From contig CAYTGM010000015.1 of NCBI GenBank assembly GCA_964437365.1, positions 48,636-112,635 on the forward strand: DNA of 64,000 bases, read 5' to 3'. The notes beneath the pieces are model-generated. The model saw only the letters and a program-made list of their open reading frames with translations. It did no database searches and was not told the origin of the DNA. The DNA is from CAYTGM01 sp964437365 (lineage in GTDB: Bacteria; Sumerlaeota; Sumerlaeia; SLMS01). Position numbers and translations under genes: made by a program. This document shows positions 45,844-55,036 of this stretch, one piece after another (position 1 is the stretch's first letter; every line of letters begins with the position of its first letter).

Positions 45844-46625
45844 CAGAGAGGCCTCCTCTGAAACCAAAGCATCGTGAGGGAAAAGTAAGTACCAGCGTAA
45901 AAAGCGCCATAAATTGTCAGCGAAGCAAGCGCCTGAAGCCCGAGGAGAGGCCATTCACCAGCATGCACAGCCTTTTCGGAAAAGTCAAATAGTGTTAATT
46001 GGGGGAGTGCGAATGTTAACACTTTGAGAACGAACTGAAACAAAGGGTCCGCAAAATCGTAAACATAGGTGGATATAGATGTTATCAATGACGCCATCAG
46101 GTACAGGATAATCCCAATCGTTATGGCAGCATCCAAGTTCAAAAGGAGCGAGAGCCAAAAGGATAGGGTTGAAACCACAAGGATAAGAATTAATTGTAAA
46201 TAGACAAACTGAATCAAATGGACAAAGGGGAGATCACCACCAAGGTATAGACTTCCCAGAATAAATATTCCCATGAACAGGGAAAAACAGAAAACCGCAG
46301 CCAGAAGCACCCCCAGAAGTTTGCCCAGGATAAATGTGAGCCGTGAAACAGGTTTAGCCAGAAGAGGATAAATGGTCCGCTTTTCAAACTCTCTAGGTAG
46401 TTGACGTGCGCTGAGTACAATCGCCGTTATGGCAGTCGCCCCACTCATAACCTTCAAAGCGACCTCTCGGTAGAACTTTGTCAGTCCTTCAAGGCCAAAG
46501 AAATCAACTGTCAAAACCGCCCCGATCATGAGCGTTGAAAGAAGGACAATCACATATATTTCCTTGCGACGGATACCTTCTAGAAGAACCGAATAAGCGA
46601 TCAGCCACATGGCATAGAGATTCAT
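45843..46625 (-). CDS. ABC-2 type permease, first copy
   Basis: 260 residues with about six membrane segments. It has EGIRRKEIYVIVLLSTLMIG, ARQLPREFEKRTIYPLLAKP and YGAFYAGTYFSLTMLWFQRR. Its ATG overlaps the ATPase stop by 4 bases, and its stop overlaps the next permease start. Together with the ATPase and the second permease it would form an ABC exporter of unknown substrate; gliding-, copper- and polysaccharide-type systems share this layout. Confidence 0.88.
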   Translation of the reverse strand: MNLYAMWLIAYSVLLEGIRRKEIYVIVLLSTLMIGAVLTVDFFGLEGLTKFYREVALKVMSGATAITAIVLSARQLPREFEKRTIYPLLAKPVSRLTFILGKLLGVLLAAVFCFSLFMGIFILGSLYLGGDLPFVHLIQFVYLQLILILVVSTLSFWLSLLLNLDAAITIGIILYLMASLITSISTYVYDFADPLFQFVLKVLTFALPQLTLFDFSEKAVHAGEWPLLGLQALASLTIYGAFYAGTYFSLTMLWFQRRPL

Positions 46626-47548
46626 CGCTCTTTACCCTGCTGCTTTACCAGTTCTATATAGTAGTCTTCCAATGAAATAGATTTGGAAGAACTCTTGATG
46701 ATAGGAATATTACTTTTTGCAAGATCGGCAAGAACCTGACTATACAACTGAACGTCATCAATGAGTACGCTCGACTGCGCACCTTCCTTCTCAATTTTGA
46801 GTCTAGTGACGGAGTCAGGCAGGTCGATGTTATCCCCTGCTTCGAATACAACCTCAAATTGATTGAGTGGTTTCATCAGTTCATGGGTGGCAGCCTGCTT
46901 AATCACTTTTCCACGATGAATAATAATGACACGATCGCAGAGAGCTTCGACTTCGGTCAGCTCGTGAGAGCTGAAGAAAATCGTTCTGCCTCGTTCCTTT
47001 AATTCAAGGATAAGATCTCTCAGGTCATGTCGACCAACCGGATCGAGACCAGAAGAAAGCTCATCAAGAATCAGCAGTTTCGGGTCAGCGATCAACGCCT
47101 GCGCAATCCCAACTCGTTGCTGCATCCCTTTGGAAAAATTCTTCAGGAGGATACTTTCTTTTCCCTCAAGTCCAACACGCGAAAGAACCTCATAGGATTT
47201 CTTTTTCAAATCGGCGCCGCGAAGTCCGTGGAGACCACCGTACAATTTGAGAAGCTCCAGTGGCTTCATGAAAGGGTAATAGAGAGCGACCTCCGGGAGA
47301 TAGCCAATCTGCTGTCGACTGGCGGTGGAAGCGGCTTTTTCACCGAGGACATTGATCTGCCCGGATTTGGGGAAGATGAAACCCAACAGGGTCTTGATCG
47401 TTGTCGATTTTCCCGCTCCATTCACCCCAATGAAGCCAACACACTCACCCTCTGAGACGGAGAAGCTGATGTCGTCCACAGCGCGAAAGGCTTTTTGGCC
47501 TTTACCGTACTCAACCACCAGATTTTGGACATCTATGGCTTTTTCCAA
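46622..47548 (-). CDS. ABC transporter ATP-binding protein, ABC-2 type
   Basis: About 308 residues. Start TTG at 47548 is preferred because AGGTC precedes it and the protein then opens EKAIDVQNLVVEYGKGQKAF; a frame to 47614 is open. Motifs are GVNGAGKSTT (Walker A), signature FSKGMQQRVGIAQAL, Walker B LLILDELSSGLDP and the H-loop SSHELTEVE. The C-terminal domain resembles that of CcmA/NodI-type ATPases. It is the first gene of the four-gene operon. Confidence 0.9.
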   Translation of the reverse strand: MEKAIDVQNLVVEYGKGQKAFRAVDDISFSVSEGECVGFIGVNGAGKSTTIKTLLGFIFPKSGQINVLGEKAASTASRQQIGYLPEVALYYPFMKPLELLKLYGGLHGLRGADLKKKSYEVLSRVGLEGKESILLKNFSKGMQQRVGIAQALIADPKLLILDELSSGLDPVGRHDLRDLILELKERGRTIFFSSHELTEVEALCDRVIIIHRGKVIKQAATHELMKPLNQFEVVFEAGDNIDLPDSVTRLKIEKEGAQSSVLIDDVQLYSQVLADLAKSNIPIIKSSSKSISLEDYYIELVKQQGKER

Positions 47549-47766
47549 TTTAGTGACCTGCCTTTGGGTATCGGCAATCAGGCAATCGGATTGTCTAAAG
47601 TGGCTCAACGCCAATTTTCGCTTAAATGCGTTGAGTTAACCATTGGGGAAATTGTATTTTCCCTTAGTTCAGGATTTGAGAACCAAAATATATACCAGAA
47701 TGAAACAAAAAATATAGAGGGCGTTAGAATGAGAAGAATCAATTCGAAAGACCCTTTGAAAGGCTC

Positions 47767-48936
47767 ATGATGATCAGAGAGATCCTATTCGCTACATGTA
47801 CCATGGCTTCCGCACTCGCGGTGGCGGCTCCAAATGAAACAGTTCCCGTCATCGATATGCACAGCGATGTCCTCTATCGAATGATGGAGCGCAATTTCGA
47901 CCTGGTTGAGGCGCCGGAATACATGAGCACAAGTATTCCACTTATGGAACAAGGAGGCATGAAAGCACAAGTCTTTGCCCTCTGGGTTCATGATACCAGG
48001 AATCCAGGTATGGAAGGCGCCAAGAAGACCTTTGAGATGATCGATCTCTATTATGAGCAGCAGGAAAAGCACTCAGATAGAATTGCCATCGCGACGACCA
48101 TGGCTGAGGCCGACCGAATTCATGAGTCAGGGAAGACGGCGATTTTCCTTTTCATTGAAGGGGGAAACCCCATCTCGGATGACATCACGATGCTCCGCAC
48201 CTATCACCGCCTCGGAGTGCGCGGAATGACGCTGACCTGGATGAATAACCTTCTTTGGGCTGGTGCAGCCACCGAAGAGGGGGAACCCGGTCAGGGGCTC
48301 ACCGAGTTCGGGAGAGAAGTAGTCCAGGAGATGAATCGTCTGAACATGGTTGTCGACCTCAGTCATGTCTCTGATGAGACCTTCTATGATGCCATCGAGG
48401 TTTCTAAAGACCCCGTGGTTGCAAGTCATTCAGGAGTAAGAGCCCTCTTCGACCACAAACGAAATATCAGTGATGCCATGCTGAAAGCACTCTCAAAGAA
48501 CGGAGGTGTCATCGGAATTGTCGCATTTCCGGGGTATCTGTCTGATCAGTGGGACGAGATCAGCGAAGCAGCAGAAGAGAAAATTGCTGAACAACTCGAA
48601 GAGTTGAAAGTGGCCTACGATGGGGAGGTAAGAAACCCTGAATACAGATATAAACGAAAGGTTCTAATCAGCGAAGCGATTCCAGAGGAAAAACGAATTG
48701 GTTTGGATGTCTATATTGACCACATTTCCCATGCGATCGACGTGGCAGGCATCGACCATGTCGCGCTTGGATCGGATTTCGACGGAATCTGGGCAAATGT
48801 TGAGGGCCTGGAGACTGCCGGCCATTGGCAAAATCTCGTAGAAGCACTAAAGAAGAGAGGCTTCTCATCTGAAGAAATCCACAAAATCATGCACGGTAAC
48901 ATTGAACGAGTCTTTCGAGAAGTGATGGATAAGTAG
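47767..48936 (+). CDS. M19 family membrane dipeptidase
   Basis: A 389-residue zinc dipeptidase, probably exported (ILFATCTMASALAVAAPN). Metal and catalytic motifs are VIDMHSDVLYRM (His32 and Asp34), FIEGGNPI, VDLSHVSDETFYDA, VASHSGVRAL and HVALGSDFDGI. This is the renal dipeptidase fold, which hydrolyses dipeptides, including D-amino acid ones. GAAAGG precedes ATGATG; either ATG could be used. It is divergent from the ABC-2 operon. Confidence 0.93.
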   Translation: MMIREILFATCTMASALAVAAPNETVPVIDMHSDVLYRMMERNFDLVEAPEYMSTSIPLMEQGGMKAQVFALWVHDTRNPGMEGAKKTFEMIDLYYEQQEKHSDRIAIATTMAEADRIHESGKTAIFLFIEGGNPISDDITMLRTYHRLGVRGMTLTWMNNLLWAGAATEEGEPGQGLTEFGREVVQEMNRLNMVVDLSHVSDETFYDAIEVSKDPVVASHSGVRALFDHKRNISDAMLKALSKNGGVIGIVAFPGYLSDQWDEISEAAEEKIAEQLEELKVAYDGEVRNPEYRYKRKVLISEAIPEEKRIGLDVYIDHISHAIDVAGIDHVALGSDFDGIWANVEGLETAGHWQNLVEALKKRGFSSEEIHKIMHGNIERVFREVMDK

Positions 48937-49303
48937 CTTTCCGAGTCAGATCAGACCTTCGTGGGGTCTGTCTTATTCTACCTTGATTTGGGTCGCTTCT
49001 CTCCTCGCTTCAGGCTGCTTCGGTATGCAGGCAAAAAGCAGGCAGAATGCAGGAAGAAAGCAGGATGATTGGTTTATGCTGCACTGGTGCGTGATTAAGT
49101 CACGAGAGGGGCTTGATTCTTCGGTTTTATAGGTCTTTTAATAAAGGATTTAAATGAGGGGATAGAACACTTGACCCCTCCAACGGTGAGACTGAAGGGT
49201 CTTATCGTCGGTCGCGAAGAGAATAATGTCTTCATCCTGATAAGGAAAAACCGGCGGTAAGCGCAAGCTTAAATATTAATCACTCCAAACGGAGGTATGT
49301 CCC
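48937..49303. other. intergenic region before gap
   Basis: About 365 bases. It holds a terminator candidate for the dipeptidase gene and a short degenerate run of GCAGG units (around 49029-49064). The gap ribosome site is at the right end. No gene is supported. Confidence 0.45.
48952..48979 (+). terminator. possible terminator of the dipeptidase gene
   Basis: CAGACC / GGTCTG forms a 6-bp stem around an 7-base loop, followed by a T-rich tract (TCTTATTCT). It starts 16 bases after the stop codon. The T-run is imperfect. Confidence 0.5.
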
Positions 49304-50296
49304 GTGGCTGTAAAAATAGCAATCAATGGTTTTGGTCGAATTGGCCGTCTCGTGTTCCGTGCCGCGCTCGAGAAAGAAGGCGTGGAAGTCGTTTCAATTA
49401 ACGACCTCGCTCCTCTTGAAACAAATGTCCACCTGCTCAAGTATGATACAACGCATGGTCGCTTTAATGGTGAAGTGAAAATTGATGGAGGTAACCTGGT
49501 CGTTAATGGAAAGACCATTCAGGTAACTCAGGAAAAAGATCCATCAAACCTTCCCCATGATAAAACAGGCGCTGATTATGTCATCGAGTCTACTGGCGTT
49601 TTCCGCGATGTTCCTGGTGCGAGCAAGCATCTCAAAGGCAATGTCAAAAAAGTTATCATTTCTGCACCTGGCAAAGATGTCGACTACACAGTTGTGATGG
49701 GTGTAAACTGTGACAATGTACCTGCTGACGCGAAAGTAATCTCTAACGCCTCATGTACAACAAACTGTCTCGCTCCTCTCGTTAAAGTTCTCGACGATAA
49801 GTGGGGCGTTGTTAAGGGACTCGTGACAACCGTTCACTCTTACACAAACGATCAGAGAATTCTTGACCTGATGCACTCAGATCTTCGTCGTGCGCGTTCT
49901 GCAGCACAGAACATGATTCCAACATCAACAGGTGCTGCAAAGGCCATTGGCCTTGTGATGCCTCACCTCAAAGGAAAGCTCGACGGAATGTCGATTCGCG
50001 TTCCTACGATGAACGTTTCTGCAGTCGATTTCGTTGCAGAACTCAAAGCAGATGTAACCAAAGAAGAAGTGAATGCGGCATTCAAAGCAGCTGCTGATTC
50101 TGGTTCTCTGGCTCCTTACTTCAATTACTGTGATGAGCCACTTGTAAGTTCTGATTTCAACCATGACCCAGCAAGTTCAACACTTGATGCAGACAGCACC
50201 TATGCCATTGGCAACCTTGTTAAGGTTCTTTCCTGGTATGACAACGAGTGGGGCTACTCAAACCGCTGCGTTGATCTGGTTAAGAAACTGGGCTAA
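49304..50296 (+). CDS. gap: glyceraldehyde-3-phosphate dehydrogenase, NAD-type
   Basis: 330 residues, normal for GapA/GapC. It oxidises glyceraldehyde-3-phosphate in glycolysis. It has KIAINGFGRIGRLVFRAAL, the NAD-binding Asp34 in SINDLAPLET (Asp favours NAD over NADP), SNASCTTNCLAPL with catalytic Cys151, VTTVHSYTNDQRILD with the catalytic His, and VLSWYDNEWGYSNR. It starts at GTG with GGAGG 8 bases upstream, a strong ribosome site. A terminator separates it from tpiA. Confidence 0.97.
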   Translation: MAVKIAINGFGRIGRLVFRAALEKEGVEVVSINDLAPLETNVHLLKYDTTHGRFNGEVKIDGGNLVVNGKTIQVTQEKDPSNLPHDKTGADYVIESTGVFRDVPGASKHLKGNVKKVIISAPGKDVDYTVVMGVNCDNVPADAKVISNASCTTNCLAPLVKVLDDKWGVVKGLVTTVHSYTNDQRILDLMHSDLRRARSAAQNMIPTSTGAAKAIGLVMPHLKGKLDGMSIRVPTMNVSAVDFVAELKADVTKEEVNAAFKAAADSGSLAPYFNYCDEPLVSSDFNHDPASSTLDADSTYAIGNLVKVLSWYDNEWGYSNRCVDLVKKLG

Positions 50297-50321
50297 GGTT
50301 CACTTCAGAGTTCAATGTATG

Positions 50322-50356
50322 AAAGCAGCCTTGGTCATCAGGGCTGCTTTTCTTTT
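50322..50356 (+). terminator. rho-independent terminator after gap
   Basis: AAAGCAGCC / GGCTGCTTT is a perfect 9-bp stem with an 11-base loop, followed by TCTTTT. It lies 25 bases after the gap stop codon. Confidence 0.85.
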
Positions 50357-50420
50357 AGTAGGATCTGATCAAGATCACTGACTTCCCCCTATCGACTTAA
50401 TCCATGAAGGAATGATCAAT

Positions 50421-51200
50421 ATGTCTAGACGTCCATTTATCGCAGGAAACTGGAAAGAGAATAAACTGACTTCTGAAGCGGCTGACCTTGTCACTGAACT
50501 TCTGCCTCTTGTCCAGAGCCAGAAGAATGTCGACATCGCTGTTTGCCCAACTTTTCTGAGTATCGCAATCGTTCAGGATAAGATTAAAGGCAGCAATGTC
50601 ATGCTTGGCGCACAGAACGCCTATGCCGTGGAAAAAGATGGATCCCTGGTTCAGTCAGGTGCCTATACCGGTGAAGTATCCCCGGAGATGGTGAAGGATG
50701 CCGGGTGTGAGTGGGTCATCCTCGGTCACAGCGAGCGCCGTCAATACTTCGGTGAAACTGACTCCACAGTTAACACCAAGGTCAAGGCCTGCTACGAAGT
50801 TGGGCTGAAGCCCATCATATGTGTTGGTGAGACGCTGGAAGAACGTGAAGGTGGTAAGACAGCAGCCGTTATTGAAGCTCAGGTGAAAGGCTGCCTCGCT
50901 GGGTTGCCCGCAGACAAGGTTCAGGAAAGTGTCATCGCCTATGAACCCGTCTGGGCAATTGGAACAGGTAAGACGGCAACACCAGAAATGGCTCAGGAAG
51001 TTCATGCGCAGATCAGAGCTCTTCTTAAAGAGCTTTTCAATGACCAGGTTGCAGATGCCGTGCGTATTCAGTATGGTGGTTCTATGAAACCTGGTAACGC
51101 GAAAGAGCTCCTTGCACAAAAGGATATAGACGGAGGACTTATTGGTGGTGCTGCCCTCAAGGCCGCCGACTTTGCCGGAATCATCGAAGCAGCCGGCTAG
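50421..51200 (+). CDS. tpiA: triosephosphate isomerase
   Basis: 259 residues from ATG at 50421, which has AAGGA 9 bases upstream; the ATG at 50412 is next to that site and less likely. Motifs are RPFIAGNWKENKL (Lys12), WVILGHSERRQYFGE with the catalytic His, AYEPVWAIGTGKTATPEMA with the catalytic Glu, and GGLIGGAALKAADFAGI. The usual GNWKMN is GNWKEN here. It interconverts dihydroxyacetone phosphate and glyceraldehyde-3-phosphate. It follows gap, but pgk, which often lies between them, is absent. Confidence 0.96.
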   Translation: MSRRPFIAGNWKENKLTSEAADLVTELLPLVQSQKNVDIAVCPTFLSIAIVQDKIKGSNVMLGAQNAYAVEKDGSLVQSGAYTGEVSPEMVKDAGCEWVILGHSERRQYFGETDSTVNTKVKACYEVGLKPIICVGETLEEREGGKTAAVIEAQVKGCLAGLPADKVQESVIAYEPVWAIGTGKTATPEMAQEVHAQIRALLKELFNDQVADAVRIQYGGSMKPGNAKELLAQKDIDGGLIGGAALKAADFAGIIEAAG

Positions 51201-51231
51201 GAAAAAACTTACTCCAGAATCAAACCTGACC

Positions 51232-51268
51232 GAGAGCCAGAAATGTTAGTTCTGGCTCTCTTTCTTTT
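51232..51268 (+). terminator. rho-independent terminator after tpiA
   Basis: GAGAGCCAGAA / TTCTGGCTCTC is a perfect 11-bp stem with a 7-base loop, followed by TTTCTTTT. It lies 31 bases after the tpiA stop codon. Confidence 0.88.
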
Positions 51269-51280
51269 CAGAAGCCTCTC

Positions 51281-52576
51281 ATGACGACAAAGCAGGACAC
51301 ATTCTTCGATCTCATTATTATTGGAGCTGGGGCTGCCGGTCTCACAGCAGCGATTTTTGCTGGAGAGCATCTATACAATACATCAGCAAAAGTTTTACTT
51401 CTTGAGACTGCGAAGAAGCCGGGCGCAAAAATCCTCGTGAGCGGCGGTGGACGCTGCAATGTCACTCATAGGACAATCTCTCCCGATGATTATGCTGGGG
51501 GAAGTAGCCATGTAATCCGACGCGTTTTAAAGGCCTTCGACGAGAACCGTACTCTAGAATGGATGAAGGAGCTTGGCGTCGAACTGAAGCTTGAAAACAC
51601 AGGAAAGTACTTTCCCGTGACTGACAAAGCACGCACAGTACTGGATGCCTTGCTCAAGAGAGTATCTTCTCTAAATGTTCAGCTCAGGACTGGTAGTCGC
51701 GTAACTCACATCAGCGGCGGCGCCGAATCAGACTATCGTGTCTATCTGGATGGAGGAGAAGCCTTTTCCTGCAAGTGCCTGGTGGTCGCAACCGGTGGTC
51801 TTGCTCTTCCAAAGTCAGGAAGTGATGGCAAGGGGCTTGAGTGGATGAGAAAGCTGGGTCATACAGTCAACGCGACAACCCCCTCACTTGTACCTCTTGT
51901 CTATCAGGCAGAAGAGGAAGAACGAGTCCAGGAGCTCAAAGGGCTGTCAGGACTATCGTCGGACCTCCGGTTGAGTCTCTACGAGCAAAATAAACTCGTC
52001 AAAGAATTCACCGATTCAACGCTCTTTACACACTTCGGACTGAGCGGTCCGGCGGCAATGAACCTTTCCCGGTTCTTCAACCAGAAGCTTTTGACAACGC
52101 CGCTATCCGAATTGAGCATCTATGCAGGTTCTCCAGAGCTCAAAAACGTGGAAGATGCTGATCGCTGGCTCCTGGAGAAAACCAGGAACCATCCGAAGCA
52201 GACAGTCCGAACAGCTTTATGCAGCCTGTTTCCGGACAGATTGTCGAAAGTCTTTGCAGGACGTTGTTTAGAAACTCAGTTGTCAAACCTGAAGAAAGAG
52301 CAGCGCAGAGAACTGGCAACTACAATAGTCTATTTGAAATTACCTGTTATGGGAGATCGTGGCTACACATTTGCCGAAACGACAGCGGGTGGAATTGATC
52401 TTTCAGAAGTTAACCCCGCCACTTTTGAATCGCGCAAAGTAAGTAAGCTATATCTCTGTGGAGAAATTCTCGACGTTGATGGGCGCATCGGTGGCTTTAA
52501 TTTTCAATGGGCCTGGGCGACTGGTTATCTGGCGGGGGTTGCTGCGGCCAAAACAATTCTTAAATCTGACTCATGA
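51281..52576 (+). CDS. BaiN/HI0933-family flavoprotein
   Basis: A 431-residue NAD(P)/FAD-dependent oxidoreductase. It has an N-terminal Rossmann motif LIIIGAGAAGLTAAIFAGEH, GGGRCNVTHRTISPDDYAGG, LFTHFGLSGPAAMNLSRFF and AGGIDLSEVNPATFESR with CGEILDVDGRIGGFNFQWAW. This family resembles HI0933 and BaiN; the physiological substrate is usually unknown. It is the only gene downstream of the tpiA terminator on this strand and overlaps the convergent permease gene by 17 bases. Confidence 0.93.
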   Translation: MTTKQDTFFDLIIIGAGAAGLTAAIFAGEHLYNTSAKVLLLETAKKPGAKILVSGGGRCNVTHRTISPDDYAGGSSHVIRRVLKAFDENRTLEWMKELGVELKLENTGKYFPVTDKARTVLDALLKRVSSLNVQLRTGSRVTHISGGAESDYRVYLDGGEAFSCKCLVVATGGLALPKSGSDGKGLEWMRKLGHTVNATTPSLVPLVYQAEEEERVQELKGLSGLSSDLRLSLYEQNKLVKEFTDSTLFTHFGLSGPAAMNLSRFFNQKLLTTPLSELSIYAGSPELKNVEDADRWLLEKTRNHPKQTVRTALCSLFPDRLSKVFAGRCLETQLSNLKKEQRRELATTIVYLKLPVMGDRGYTFAETTAGGIDLSEVNPATFESRKVSKLYLCGEILDVDGRIGGFNFQWAWATGYLAGVAAAKTILKSDS

Positions 52577-53747
52577 GAAACGAATAGAAAGTATCAGCAG
52601 AAGTATATAGAGTCACCCCTGCTATTACTCCAGACAAAAGTAAAGCAGCACCGAAGATGAGAACGACTTCAGCTAATAGCAAGCGGAAGACCGTTCCCCT
52701 GCTGCAACCAAGGCGAAACATGGTCTTCATTTCTTCTGCTCTTAGCTTCATCGTCAAGAGCATGATAAGAGTGATTAGCAACAACGTTGAAAACATTACC
52801 ATAAATAAAATGATATCGAGGAATTTCTTGATTTGAAAAATGCTTCCGATCAGTTCATTGATGACTTCATCGGGAGCGATCACCTGACAGGAATCATTTC
52901 TGGAAATGAACTCTCCCTTGATTAAAGCTTCTCCTTTTTGCGAATCAGGACGAACCAGTATGGAAGAAAGCGGCAGCTCATCAGGTTCCATATGAAAATG
53001 AAAGGATGCAATATTCTCTGGTGTGATTTCCTGATAGTCCTTTAGTTTAGCATTGGCACGAATGGTCCCTTCTTTCTTATCCAGGATGACAGACTGGTCC
53101 TCGCTCTTCGACAAATCCTCGTGCCCGTGCCCGATCCCCTGAATGACCCATGTCGTTTTAATATCGGTAAAGATAGCATGATCGTCAGGTGAATAGCTTG
53201 GCGCCAGAATTCCTGTAACATTCATTCTCAACGGATAGACACCAGCTATATCGAAAACACTCTCAGGATCCGACACAACAGAATCCCCTACTGAAAGTCC
53301 CAGATTACGAGCAACTTCAGACCCCAGAACACAGTCACCAAGTATCATCATTGGGTCACCCATCTCGAATTCGAGCTGATGCAGTTCAAAGTATTCGAGG
53401 GAAGTACCGACGATGGGATGACCTGATGCCTGAAATCTATTATAGATAGGAACCGCCATGGACATCTGGAGATTATTGATTCTGTCAAACTCCCTGATGC
53501 TGATCGTTTGTATTTCATTCTTGTGGAAATACAGCGAGCTCATTGCCAGATCGAGAGAGGATCCCCGTGCTCCAACAATCAATGGAACAGTGTCAGCCCT
53601 CTTCGTTAACTCTTTCTCACTAATCCTCACAACTGAATTAACGATAACTGGCAAGCAAATCACGAGCGTTAGTGATGTCAATAATAGAAAAGAGCGAATG
53701 CGGTTATAGACAAGAAAACGCCAAGCCAGGTAAAGAGCATCAGCCAT
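52560..53747 (-). CDS. FtsX-like ABC permease, second metal-type set
   Basis: A 395-residue permease with an N-terminal membrane segment (SFLLLTSLTLVICLPVIV) and three more near the C-terminus. LIVGARGSSLDLAMSSLYFH corresponds to GAKGSPLQLVLSSVYH of the permease at 42729-44096. A periplasmic loop carries GIGHGHEDLSK, a possible metal site. The ATPase gene overlaps its start by 8 bases. It belongs to the reverse-strand group with a DUF3299 protein. Substrate unknown; metal involvement is by analogy. Confidence 0.88.
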   Translation of the reverse strand: MADALYLAWRFLVYNRIRSFLLLTSLTLVICLPVIVNSVVRISEKELTKRADTVPLIVGARGSSLDLAMSSLYFHKNEIQTISIREFDRINNLQMSMAVPIYNRFQASGHPIVGTSLEYFELHQLEFEMGDPMMILGDCVLGSEVARNLGLSVGDSVVSDPESVFDIAGVYPLRMNVTGILAPSYSPDDHAIFTDIKTTWVIQGIGHGHEDLSKSEDQSVILDKKEGTIRANAKLKDYQEITPENIASFHFHMEPDELPLSSILVRPDSQKGEALIKGEFISRNDSCQVIAPDEVINELIGSIFQIKKFLDIILFMVMFSTLLLITLIMLLTMKLRAEEMKTMFRLGCSRGTVFRLLLAEVVLIFGAALLLSGVIAGVTLYTSADTFYSFLMSQI

Positions 53748-54417
53748 TAGATTGCTCCTGGTGGAATTGAGTGAAGTCTATAACGTTTCCGAAATACTCC
53801 AGCAGCGAATGATCATGGGTCACCATAAGGAGTCCTGATGATTGCTGTTCAGCGAAGGAGAGAAGTAACTTAACGATCGCTTGCTTGTTGTCTGGGTCAA
53901 GGTTCCCGGTTGGTTCGTCGGCGAGGATCATTTTGGGAGCCGTCACCAGGGCTCGAGCGATGGCTACCCTCTGCATCTCTCCTTGAGAAATCTGATGCGG
54001 ATAACGATTCAGTTTGTCTTTCAAACCTAGCTTGTCTGCCGTAGCTGTGATGCTTTCTTTCGTTACATCCTTTTTCTTCAGCGCCTTGTTCAATCGACAG
54101 GGAAGGTATATATTCTGGTAGCACGTCAAATAATCAATCAGTTCAAAATCCTGAAAGACAAAACCAATGTTGTTGATTCGAAAAGATCGTCGCTCGTGAT
54201 CGGCCATTCTATTGAGAGCAACCCCGTCAACAGTCAGGGTACCTTTCTTCAGTGGAAGGATACCAGAGATCAGGTTCAGAAGGGTTGTCTTGCCAGAACC
54301 ACTGGGACCGATAATGGCGGTTGAGGCCGTTGTTGGAATATCAAGGCTCTCGATGGATAGTTGAAAAGTTCCGGAGCGATGTTTATAGAATAAATCTCGT
54401 ATCTGTATAGAGGACAT
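53740..54417 (-). CDS. ABC transporter ATP-binding protein, LolD-type
   Basis: A 225-residue ATPase with Walker A GPSGSGKTT, Q-loop FQDFELIDYL, signature ISQGEMQRVAIARALV, Walker B MILADEPTGNLDP and an H-loop His. It is paired with the FtsX-like permease gene, which it overlaps by 8 bases. It lies 55 bases after the DUF3299 gene, so all three are probably one transcript. Confidence 0.92.
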   Translation of the reverse strand: MSSIQIRDLFYKHRSGTFQLSIESLDIPTTASTAIIGPSGSGKTTLLNLISGILPLKKGTLTVDGVALNRMADHERRSFRINNIGFVFQDFELIDYLTCYQNIYLPCRLNKALKKKDVTKESITATADKLGLKDKLNRYPHQISQGEMQRVAIARALVTAPKMILADEPTGNLDPDNKQAIVKLLLSFAEQQSSGLLMVTHDHSLLEYFGNVIDFTQFHQEQSNG

Positions 54418-54472
54418 TACTGGGAACTCGCTGTAGTTCTCGGGTGTTTATCTTGAGCGGAGCCCTTGCTTA

Positions 54473-55036
54473 TCAGGATTCTTCACCGTCCTCGATTAGT
54501 TTCACCTCTGCATCATCGATAATAAACAGAAACATCTTATGCATCAGATCATTGGTATCCTGCTTCCAGAGCTTGAGAGTACCTTCAACTTCGATCGCTC
54601 CATACATATACGGATATTCTTCTTTATCTTTCTGACGTATGAAAACAGTTTCGAGAGGACCAGGAGGAGCACAGAAAAAGCATCCCGTTGGAACGGACAT
54701 GAGCATAAAGTTCTCCATGTTCGTCAGGCTGTCGTAGGGGGTCATGAATCCGATCATCTTGATTTTCTGACCATCGAAGAGAGGGAGTTCCTCGGGATAT
54801 ACAGGAGGTGGTTTTGATCCGATCTCCGTCTCTCTCAGGAGCTTGAAACTTATCTCGTCTTCCTTCTCTCCTCTTTCTTCAAGTAGCTTGTTGAGCATCA
54901 GAGTTCCACTGGTGATCTGCTCTTCGGTCAGGACAATGGAGTTATGCCCCGGCTCCATTCCTGGCTGGGAATAGGCAAGCGCAGTGATGTTAAAAAACAA
55001 GATCGTAAGAAGAAGTGGTAGAGAATTCTTGATCAT
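54473..55036 (-). CDS. DUF3299-like exported protein
   Basis: 187 residues with a signal peptide (LPLLLTILFFNITALAYS). It contains FDGQKIKMIGFMTPYDSLTN, followed by FMLMSVPTGCFFCAPPGPLE. This matches DUF3299, where a GK.V.I.GF stretch is followed by a Cys-containing PPPP turn. Here the site is CxxC (GCFFC), a possible metal- or thiol-active pair. The family is known beside ABC/FtsX pairs in zinc-regulated clusters, consistent with its two downstream neighbours. The start is ATG at 55036. Confidence 0.85.
   Translation of the reverse strand: MIKNSLPLLLTILFFNITALAYSQPGMEPGHNSIVLTEEQITSGTLMLNKLLEERGEKEDEISFKLLRETEIGSKPPPVYPEELPLFDGQKIKMIGFMTPYDSLTNMENFMLMSVPTGCFFCAPPGPLETVFIRQKDKEEYPYMYGAIEVEGTLKLWKQDTNDLMHKMFLFIIDDAEVKLIEDGEES

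Noticed and set aside
49021..49070. Short run of GCAGG units as a possible repeat array
   Set aside because: Only a handful of irregular units; no regular spacing, so not a CRISPR or a real tandem array.
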